From positions 1-5,105 of the forward strand of contig CAKQNH010000427.1 in the NCBI GenBank assembly GCA_934255105.1: a DNA stretch of 5,105 nucleotides, read 5' to 3'. This document shows, piece after piece, positions 1-5,105 of this stretch. Source of the DNA: an uncultured Pirellulaceae bacterium (GTDB lineage: Bacteria; Planctomycetota; Planctomycetia; Pirellulales; Pirellulaceae). A program made the position numbers and the translations under genes. Below the pieces are notes generated by a model that saw only the letters and a list, made by a program, of their open reading frames with translations, did not search any database and had not been told where the DNA came from. How positions within the stretch are numbered: the stretch's first letter is position 1; every line of letters starts with the position of its first letter.

Positions 1-9
1 CCTTCAAAC

Positions 10-13
10 GGAG
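10..13 (+). promoter_or_regulatory. Ribosome binding site of the broken transposase
   Basis: GGAG lies 7 bases upstream of the ATG at 21. Its spacing supports this ATG as the native transposase start, so the 5' end of the gene is intact and the damage lies downstream. Confidence 0.55.
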
Positions 14-20
14 TGTAAGA

Positions 21-490
21 ATGCAAAGCGAGCAAGTGCTGTCATTTCAGTCATGTTTTGAGCAAGTTGAAGATCCCCGTGTTGGAGGGCGATGCGCCCA
101 CCCTCTTAATTCTGTCTTGTTTCTGGTTGTAGCTGCGGTTATCTCTGGGGCTGACGGGCCGGTAGACATCGAAAACTTCGGAATTGAGGTGGGGGCGACT
201 ACACGTTTGCAGTCAAGGCAAATCATCCGAAGTTGCTGGAGGCCATTGAAGCGGCATTCAACGTAGCCCATGAAGCAGGCTTAGTCGAATCAAGCTTCCG
301 CTCAAAGGACACCACAGAAAAAGGTCATGGTCGCGAAGAAACTCGCCACTACATTGTTGGCCCCGTTCCCAGTTCACTAGCCTCTCTAACGGCAGGCTGG
401 ACTGGTATCAAAAGTATCGGACAGGCGATAAACGCCACCATCAAAAATGGTAAAGAAACAATCGAAGTCCGCTACTACATCAGTAGTCGC
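21..490 (+). pseudogene. ISAs1-family transposase, internally deleted, frameshifted and 3'-truncated
   Basis: In the intact family this DDE transposase cuts and joins the IS ends. The N-terminus (frame of 21) reads as the usual start: FEQVEDPRV at residues 13-21, the hydrophobic LFLVVAAVISGADG and then IENFGIE at about residues 50-56. From about 191 the match continues in a different frame with GGDYTFAVKANHPKLLEAIE, later KGHGREETRHYIV and WTGIKSIGQA, and ends at RYYISSR near 490. In full-length relatives roughly 130-140 residues separate IENFGIE from DYTFAVK, including the DGK and D-A catalytic segments. These are missing, and so is the C-terminal segment with the catalytic Glu (typically H-W-x-I-E-N). 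All three acidic residues are therefore gone. The frame change means the deletion is not a multiple of three, or a second indel is present. After 490 the open frame continues to a stop at 653-655, but its last part is only a translation of the palindromic element. Family assignment is strong and comes from remembered family sequence; exact junctions are approximate. Confidence 0.85.
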
Positions 491-578
491 GACCTCGAAG
501 GCGTGCCCCGCGCTGGTCGAGTCTCGTTCTCGGTCGCGGATGCAAAAGGGATGATGCAGGGTGGGAGATGTACGGTTT

Positions 579-652
579 CCTGGGGTTGCGCTTGGCTCGC
601 TGGGGCTCGCCGGCGCTCCACCCCAGGCTATCTAAATCCGCGGCTATGCCGC
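579..652. repeat. Two-hairpin palindromic extragenic element (REP-like)
   Basis: Hairpin A has arms CCTGGGGT (579-586) and ACCCCAGG (620-627), a perfect 8-bp stem. It can be extended past a small asymmetric bulge by GCGC (588-591) pairing with GCGC (613-616). Its loop contains a near-perfect tandem duplication, GGCTCGCTGG (594-603) followed by GGCTCGCCGG (604-613). Hairpin B is GCGGC (640-644), TAT, GCCGC (648-652). The arrangement of a CCTGGGG/CCCCAGG stem followed by a short GCGGC/GCCGC hairpin resembles dispersed palindromic elements that I recall from planctomycete genomes, where they are often mistranslated as small hypothetical proteins. Open frames crossing it on either strand are best read as artefacts. 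There is no T-run after either hairpin, so it is not a standard intrinsic terminator. Membership of a repeat family is inference, since only one copy is in the window. Confidence 0.6.
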
Positions 653-655
653 TAA

Positions 656-938
656 AGGCAAGGTGTAAGATGACGAATGGAACTATGGAATTGCTGCAAA
701 GTAAATTGGCTCCGGTGCGGGAACAATACACATTGCTGCAGGAGGTGAAACCACCAGGCAACGCGCAGTGTCCCTGGCGTTTTGAGGACAACGCGATGTT
801 GGACCTTCCCATTTTACCTTTTGCAGTAAGCGGTGGAACCGCGGATTTCGATTGCCGATAGTGCAGCGCAGCGGAACCGTCGGCGGACGCTTCAAAATCT
901 CCAGAAGTCGAGCTCGCCGGGAATTGCTGATTTAAGGT
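656..938. other. Gap between the palindromic element and the outer-membrane gene
   Basis: Apart from the doubtful 63-codon frame, this gap shows only a short perfect hairpin, GCGGT (830-834), GGA, ACCGC (838-842). It lies about 100 bases past the stop of the minus-strand gene. No T-run follows it in that gene's direction, so it is not convincing as a terminator. No RNA gene or promoter was recognised. Confidence 0.4.
670..861 (+). CDS. Possible small hypothetical protein (63 aa), doubtful
   Basis: An ATG at 670 opens a 63-codon frame ending in TAG at 859-861. AAGG at 660-663 sits 6 bases upstream and could act as a ribosome binding site. The predicted product is soluble-looking, with a helical N-terminal half (MELLQSKLAPVREQYTLLQE) and a Pro- and Trp-containing middle, and has no signal peptide or membrane segment. 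I recognise no family. The same frame is open upstream through the palindromic element, which makes chance openness plausible. It lies between a decayed IS and the end of a convergent gene, a typical place for non-coding sequence. It may equally be a fragment of a lost gene or nothing. Confidence 0.2.
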   Translation: MTNGTMELLQSKLAPVREQYTLLQEVKPPGNAQCPWRFEDNAMLDLPILPFAVSGGTADFDCR

Positions 939-2441
939 CTAGAAGTAGCGGTTCAGCGTCACGCGAAACTCTTTGTCAAAGACGCGATCGAAGCTGTTCC
1001 CAAGTGGCGTGGCATAGCCGAAGCCTAATCTTGAGTTGTTGCGAATATCGAAGATCAGCCCGGTCTGCATGTTGACATTGTCAAAGTCCGCTAGCACCTG
1101 ATTGATCTGATAGCCGGGATCTGAAATGCTGTCAGCTTGGTTCAGCGAACGGTTGTAGTGTACTTCGACAAGCGGGGCAATTCCGGTGATGGCTCGACGC
1201 TGCCCAGGGCCTGATTTGTACACCCAGTAGCCCAGACTCACGTCCGTGTAGAGCAGAGTGAAGTCTTGTAGGGTCCCTATTTTTCTCGTCCCCGTTAGAT
1301 CGGTGGCTTTTACTGGCGTACCATTGGCGTCGATATCACACTGCACGATCCACTGAGCAAAGAGCCGCTCGCTGGGAATGTAAGCCCCGCCGATGAAGGG
1401 CATGATGTGCGTCGATTTGTTATCGAATCGTAGCAACTCTCGAGTTGTTATCGGATCGATGACGCGGGTGTCTTCGGCTGTTGGCAGCAGCAGCGAGGAG
1501 CCGGCAGAAAACACCCAGTTGTCATGTTGCAGCAACACGCCTTTGAGAGTTAAGAACATGTTCCCGAATTGGAAATTATTGTCGCTGGTCGGTCCGCTGG
1601 CCATGATATCGTTGTCGAGTGTCGTGCCAAACGGAGTTCGCATCTCGAACGAGCACAACCCGTCGATAAAGGTCTTTTCAAAGCCCGGAGTGTAGCGATT
1701 TACCGAGATCGGCTGAGTGCTCAATGGCACCCCGGTAAAGTGGCTGTAGTTGAAAAATATGCGGTCGCGCGGGATGGGGGAGCTGTTCTCACCCAACTTC
1801 ATCCGTCCCAACGTGTATCCGCCGCCAGGCACGGGCGTAGCGTAGGACGAAGGAGGCGGGACTGGTCCGGACGTCGGGGGATAGTCTGGATCATAGTAGG
1901 CGTAGCCATTGCTGATGATCGAAGGCATCGCGCCTGGACCGAAGAAGTCGCCCATCATCTCGGGCGTTGATGCTCCTCGCAGTGATGAACCAAAGCTGCC
2001 GCCACCGCCGCCTCCCACATTGGAAGCAAATAGATTGCTGGCGTTCGGCCCAGCGGGGGAGCCCGATGCCGAGGCTGCCGCGCCTGCGTCTGCAGGGTTG
2101 TAAGTCTGCGGCGGCCGGGGCTGCTGCGGAGCGCCTGCGTCCGACGGTGAAATTTCGGTGCCCGAAGTCGACGGGCTGCCCAGCGGCGAACGATAGTTGG
2201 GTGGTGCAACCACAATCTCGGGAAGGTCGTGCTGAGGGCTTAACTGGCCAGGTAGGCAAGGTTGACTCAGACGCTGTTGTTGGCAGTCCGGACAGGTCCA
2301 ACGCCCACATTGGCAGCGAACGCCGGCCATCGCGACGAGCTCGGACTGCACGGGCTTCGACTGACTAAAGGTCGTCGGTGCTGGGCTCCCCAATATCGCA
2401 ATCACGGCGATCGATTTAAGAAATTTGCATCGGCCCCACAT
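939..2441 (-). CDS. Exported outer-membrane beta-barrel-like protein, planctomycete type (500 aa)
   Basis: The ATG at 2439-2441 has a strong ribosome binding site 8 bases upstream, and the gene ends with TAG at 939-941. Residues 1-26 look like a Sec signal peptide: basic residues R4, K6 and K9, then the hydrophobic core SIAVIAIL, with possible cleavage near S26. Residues 43-53 carry C-x-C-x4-C-x2-C (CQCGRWTCPDC), with another Cys at 62. Residues 75-210 are low-complexity, rich in Pro, Ala, Ser and Gly, with six consecutive Gly at 143-148, probably a disordered linker. From about residue 211 the sequence becomes strand-like with alternating aromatic and polar residues (IPRDRIFFNYSHFTGVPL, then VNRYTPGFEKTF), and the protein ends NRYF. 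A terminal Phe is the usual recognition signal for outer-membrane barrel assembly. I recall similar barrel domains as unnamed or 'transporter'-like proteins in planctomycetes, possibly related to the MetA/phenol-degradation barrel families. Substrate and function are unknown. It is divergent to the kinase gene. Coding status is secure; barrel identity is inference from pattern. Confidence 0.85.
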   Translation of the reverse strand: MWGRCKFLKSIAVIAILGSPAPTTFSQSKPVQSELVAMAGVRCQCGRWTCPDCQQQRLSQPCLPGQLSPQHDLPEIVVAPPNYRSPLGSPSTSGTEISPSDAGAPQQPRPPQTYNPADAGAAASASGSPAGPNASNLFASNVGGGGGGSFGSSLRGASTPEMMGDFFGPGAMPSIISNGYAYYDPDYPPTSGPVPPPSSYATPVPGGGYTLGRMKLGENSSPIPRDRIFFNYSHFTGVPLSTQPISVNRYTPGFEKTFIDGLCSFEMRTPFGTTLDNDIMASGPTSDNNFQFGNMFLTLKGVLLQHDNWVFSAGSSLLLPTAEDTRVIDPITTRELLRFDNKSTHIMPFIGGAYIPSERLFAQWIVQCDIDANGTPVKATDLTGTRKIGTLQDFTLLYTDVSLGYWVYKSGPGQRRAITGIAPLVEVHYNRSLNQADSISDPGYQINQVLADFDNVNMQTGLIFDIRNNSRLGFGYATPLGNSFDRVFDKEFRVTLNRYF

Positions 2442-2666
2442 CGCTTATTCCCTCCTTGGAAACGCATCAAACCGTCCTGGTTTTTTTTTCCGCGTGAAGT
2501 GGGATTTCGCTTGAGCGGACCTCTCACGAGTTTCTCCCCGAGATCTCCTATCGATTTCCAAAGTGACTAGTGTTCTGGTAAACTTGTCGAGAGCCATGAC
2601 TAAATTTACTGGTGCGGCCTAAATTCCGCGCAATCATCCTAACTTGCCAACGGCCCAACACGACTG
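2442..2666. promoter_or_regulatory. Divergent intergenic region between the barrel gene and the kinase gene
   Basis: These 225 bases must hold the 5' leaders and probably the promoters of both divergent genes. A run of nine T (2481-2489) reads as A9 in the leader of the minus-strand gene, 23 bases upstream of its Shine-Dalgarno site. The segment 2570-2610 is more AT-rich than its surroundings. I could not find a -35/-10 pair with acceptable spacing for either direction, nor a clear operator palindrome. The regulatory role is inferred from gene geometry only. Confidence 0.4.
2450..2457 (-). promoter_or_regulatory. Strong Shine-Dalgarno site of the outer-membrane protein gene
   Basis: On the minus strand this reads AAGGAGGG, with 8 bases between it and the ATG at 2441. 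It fixes the start. Another ATG about 25 bases further upstream on that strand is out of frame. The neighbouring kinase gene has no such site. Confidence 0.8.
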
Positions 2667-5105
2667 ATGCTTATGTGGCAATCGGGTCAAACACCCATTC
2701 CCGGCTATACGCTCGAGAAATTTTTAGGGCGGGGGAACTTCGGCGAAGTGTGGCAAGCCACCTCGCCGGGCGGGACCAAATGTGCCCTGAAATTCTTGAA
2801 TCTCCGCGAGCGCCAAGGTCGCAAAGAGCTGCGCGCTATCCAGCGTCTAAAGCACATACGCCATGCGCATCTGATGCCCTTTAACGCCATGTGGTTGCTG
2901 GATGAACGGCAACGGCTCCTACCCGACGATCCGCTCGATAGCTCCCATCCTTGTATGGATGACACTCGGCGCCAGACACTCGTCGCCACCCCGCAGGTTG
3001 GAGAGGAAGATCAGCCGAAGACATTGGTGATTGCCATGCCGGTGGCTGAAGGGAACCTGCTGGAGTTGCTGCGTAAGCGTCAGGCGGTCGGCGAAGAGAT
3101 CCCCGTCGACGAATTGTTGGTCTATATCATGGATGCGGCACGAGCCCTGGACTACTTAAACGCGCAGCGTCACGAATACGCGGGCGAATTGTTCGCGGTT
3201 CAGCATGGGGACGTGAAGCCGGAGAATTTGGTGCTCTTGGGTGGAAGTGTGATGCTGTGCGATTTCGGTGTTGCGCGAACTTTGGGGGCTGGAGCCGATA
3301 CCCGCGGCACATCGCTGGGTGGCAGTCTAGCCTACATGGCTCCCGAATGTTTGGCCGGAGAATCGAGTCCCCATTCGGATCAGTTCTCATTGGCGCTCAG
3401 CTATGTCGAACTGCGGACTGGCAAGCTGCCATTTGAAGAGGATGCGATTAGTCAAATCATCGAGGATCGGCGGAGAGGCCAGCTAAAACTGGAGGGCTTG
3501 TCCGCAGCGGAGGAGCTCGCCATTCGCCGTGCCTGCTCCGTCAATCCCAACAAGCGGTTTGGCTCCAACGTTGCTCTGGTCGATGCCCTGCGAGCGGCCG
3601 TGCTCGGTACCGCTCCCGTGGCGAGACGCTCTGGATGGTTGAAACTCACCGCCGTCGTCGCGTGTTGCCTAGCGTTGGGAATCGCCCTGTGGGTCTTTTA
3701 TGAACGCCCCGGTCCACTACCTCCACCAGCCCCGCCGGTCGCTGATGGAGCCCCCTTCAAAACGGGCAAACAATATTTCGCGGAGGCGATGTCGCTCTTG
3801 CAGACGCCAGAAGTATTGCCCGCACAGTTAGCCCAAGCCACCGCGCTCTATCTCTCTGCGCTGGCCAATGACTTTCCAGCAGAGGTGCCGGCTCCACGCA
3901 GGATGGGATTCCAAGACGCAACTCTTCGCGAGCAGGTCTATCCTCAGATCCGCCGACGAAGACTCGGGCAGCTTGTCGCCGTCCATCCTAAAACGTTACA
4001 AGCTCTGATTCTGGGAGGCGATGGGCGGTCGCTGGTGCAACCGGCCAAGGATCTGCGGGACACGTTGTTCCCTCTGGACTTAGTTGCGCCCATCGCGTCG
4101 ATTTGCTGGCTGGACGAATCGCAACTGCTGATTGTCGACCTGCAATCCAACTTGTGGCGCCTGAGTTTAGAGCCGCTTCAAATTGAGCAAATCGCCACGG
4201 CTGTCCTACAAGTGGCTTCCAGCCCGCTTGCGGAAATTGCGCTTTCAGCTAGCGACGAGGAGGGTGCCGGCGCGAGCGAACTGCTCGTGTGGCAGGCTAA
4301 CGCATCTCAGCGTGTCGCCTTGCCTGCAGCGCGCGGTCAAATTGTTAGTCCGCTGCTGGGCATGGATCCTGCGGGAGTATGGGGAGCCGTCTTCGAGGAG
4401 ATCGAAAAGTCGGGCACGGGCGTCGTGCTACGACTGGATTCGGCGGGTGCACCAACCACGACGCTGGTCGAGTCAGATATTGAACCCTATTGCTGCACCT
4501 GTCTACGCATCGGCGCCGAATGTTTTGTAATCGTCGGGGGGAAATCATCAGTTCATGATTCGGGATTAGCGATCCTGCGATTGCCGGCCGATGGCAACGC
4601 CGCCACCGCCAGCTTTCCGCAGGCCGTCGCTTCTCGAAGTCTCTTTGCAGAGAATGATCGCTCTGTGCGCACACTGGCCACGCACGTAGCTACCGACCAG
4701 CCTACCGCCCTGGTGGCGGCCGGGCAAGACACGAGCGCCGATGCCCCTGCCACAGAATTGTGGCAGATACAGGCTGACGGTGCGGCCAGCTTTCAAGGTC
4801 TCGTCGGCCAGCCCACGCAGGGACCCTCGATATCCGCTTTGGCCTTTGACGCTTCGGGACAGTGGCTGGTACGCGGCACCTCCTATGGCGAAGTGCGTTT
4901 GACGAAGCTCAGCAATCCGCAAATCGATTTCGAACTGATGTCCCAGGACTACCTGGAGGAGGTAATCCAAATACAAATGGTCGACGGCCAGCTAATAGTC
5001 GCATTTGCCGATGCAACCGTTTTGATTTGGAATTTCTACGAATGCCAAATGGTCTACGAGGCGCATGTCTCGCAGGATCGACCGCTGCCGAGCATCGTGC
5101 CAGCG
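2667..5105 (+). CDS. Transmembrane Hanks-type serine/threonine protein kinase with WD40-like C-terminal region (3' end beyond window)
   Basis: The frame is open from ATG 2667 to the last base, giving at least 813 codons. An in-frame TAA at 2640-2642 limits the start to ATG 2667 or ATG 2673; neither has a Shine-Dalgarno site. The kinase domain spans about residues 14-305. It has the glycine loop G21-R-G-N-F-G26-E-V28, ATP-anchoring K42 in ALK, probable helix-C E54, catalytic loop H180-G-D182-V-K184-P-E-N187, metal-binding D199-F-G201, A225-P-E227, structural D238 and the late conserved R297. All residues needed for phosphotransfer are present, so it should be active. HGD replaces HRD, making it a non-RD kinase. 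About 38 extra residues (81-118) lie between strands 4 and 5. A single membrane helix follows (about 325-345), then a Pro-rich linker (348-358) and a short helical segment (about 365-403). From about 425 onward the sequence is beta-propeller-like; the clearest WD40-type repeats are near 720-747 (ISALAFDASGQWLV) and 766-790 (ending DATVLIWNF). The kinase should be cytoplasmic and the propeller outside the inner membrane, suggesting an envelope sensor. Ligand and substrates are unknown. Confidence 0.93.
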   Translation, partial: MLMWQSGQTPIPGYTLEKFLGRGNFGEVWQATSPGGTKCALKFLNLRERQGRKELRAIQRLKHIRHAHLMPFNAMWLLDERQRLLPDDPLDSSHPCMDDTRRQTLVATPQVGEEDQPKTLVIAMPVAEGNLLELLRKRQAVGEEIPVDELLVYIMDAARALDYLNAQRHEYAGELFAVQHGDVKPENLVLLGGSVMLCDFGVARTLGAGADTRGTSLGGSLAYMAPECLAGESSPHSDQFSLALSYVELRTGKLPFEEDAISQIIEDRRRGQLKLEGLSAAEELAIRRACSVNPNKRFGSNVALVDALRAAVLGTAPVARRSGWLKLTAVVACCLALGIALWVFYERPGPLPPPAPPVADGAPFKTGKQYFAEAMSLLQTPEVLPAQLAQATALYLSALANDFPAEVPAPRRMGFQDATLREQVYPQIRRRRLGQLVAVHPKTLQALILGGDGRSLVQPAKDLRDTLFPLDLVAPIASICWLDESQLLIVDLQSNLWRLSLEPLQIEQIATAVLQVASSPLAEIALSASDEEGAGASELLVWQANASQRVALPAARGQIVSPLLGMDPAGVWGAVFEEIEKSGTGVVLRLDSAGAPTTTLVESDIEPYCCTCLRIGAECFVIVGGKSSVHDSGLAILRLPADGNAATASFPQAVASRSLFAENDRSVRTLATHVATDQPTALVAAGQDTSADAPATELWQIQADGAASFQGLVGQPTQGPSISALAFDASGQWLVRGTSYGEVRLTKLSNPQIDFELMSQDYLEEVIQIQMVDGQLIVAFADATVLIWNFYECQMVYEAHVSQDRPLPSIVPA

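Larger units (their letters stand above)
1..490 (+). mobile_element. Remnant of an ISAs1-family insertion sequence (left part present, right part lost)
   Basis: The stretch carries the 5' leader and parts of the transposase gene of an ISAs1-type element. The left terminal inverted repeat, if present, lies at or before the window edge and was not recognised. No right inverted repeat or target-site duplication was found downstream, because recognisable transposase sequence stops near 490 and is followed by unrelated sequence and then a palindromic element. The element cannot encode a working transposase. The left limit is the window edge, not a mapped IS end. Confidence 0.6.

Noticed and set aside
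568..669. Upstream extension of the 670-861 frame to an ATG at 568
   Set aside because: The extension is entirely a translation of the palindromic element, and there is no reason to think it is translated.
13..670. The 8-mer GTGTAAGA immediately before both ATG 21 and ATG 670, as possible IS-related direct repeats
   Set aside because: Only 8 bases are shared and similarity does not extend on either side; chance is a sufficient explanation.
480..812. A 110-codon minus-strand frame across the palindromic element
   Set aside because: Its central part is a translation of the hairpins (NPRK, GWSAGEP type strings). It overlaps the IS remnant and has no ribosome site or recognisable domain; it is a typical repeat-derived artefact.
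830..842. Hairpin GCGGT-GGA-ACCGC as terminator of the barrel gene
   Set aside because: The stem is only 5 bp, about 100 bases past the stop, and no T-run follows on the minus strand.
1569..2368. Several plus-strand and alternative minus-strand frames of 64-139 codons inside the barrel gene
   Set aside because: They are shadows of the 500-codon gene. Their translations are Arg/Ala-rich or repetitive without domain features, whereas the minus-strand gene has a signal peptide, a strong ribosome site and a barrel-like C-terminus.
2570..2612. TTGTCG and TAAATT as a promoter for the kinase
   Set aside because: The spacing between the two hexamers is only 11 bases and both match the consensus poorly.
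2596..2622. An 8-codon mini-frame (MTKFTGAA) upstream of the kinase
   Set aside because: It could be a leader peptide, but it has no ribosome site, no regulatory hairpin and no amino-acid bias; its length is expected by chance.
4566..4976. A 136-codon minus-strand frame inside the kinase gene
   Set aside because: It is antisense to the propeller-like region, which has WD40-type repeats and continuous openness in the kinase frame; there is no recognisable domain and no independent support.

Overview
The window looks like chromosomal DNA of a planctomycete, probably of the Pirellulaceae/Rhodopirellula type. This rests on three points: a transmembrane Hanks-type Ser/Thr kinase with an HGD catalytic motif and a WD40-like extracytoplasmic part, a Pro/Gly/Ser-rich outer-membrane-barrel protein of a planctomycete-like style, and a palindromic extragenic element of the kind scattered through planctomycete genomes. 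The genus is inference; no taxonomic marker is present.

Layout from left to right. Positions 1-490 (+) hold the wreck of an ISAs1-family transposase. It has a good ribosome binding site and an intact N-terminus, but the middle of the protein is missing at about 186-194, the reading frame changes there, and homology ends near 490, so no DDE catalytic residue survives. Positions 579-652 hold a two-hairpin palindromic element with a 10-bp duplication in the loop of the larger hairpin. Positions 656-938 are largely empty; one 63-codon frame (670-861) with a weak ribosome binding site is only a candidate. Positions 939-2441 (-) encode a 500-residue exported protein with a signal peptide, a Cys-rich N-terminal motif, a long low-complexity linker and a C-terminal barrel-like domain ending in Phe.

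Positions 2442-2666 are the shared 5' region of two divergent genes. From 2667 to the window end (+) runs one long open frame of at least 813 codons with no stop: a Ser/Thr protein kinase with one membrane segment and a C-terminal beta-propeller-like region, cut by the window edge. It is the largest gene here and is incomplete at its 3' end.

How the genes relate: the kinase and the outer-membrane protein are transcribed divergently from a 225-bp gap, so co-regulation or a common envelope role is possible but unproven. The left third is a decayed mobile element and repeat and appears functionally separate. I found no tRNA, rRNA, CRISPR array, defence system or clearly new multi-gene system.
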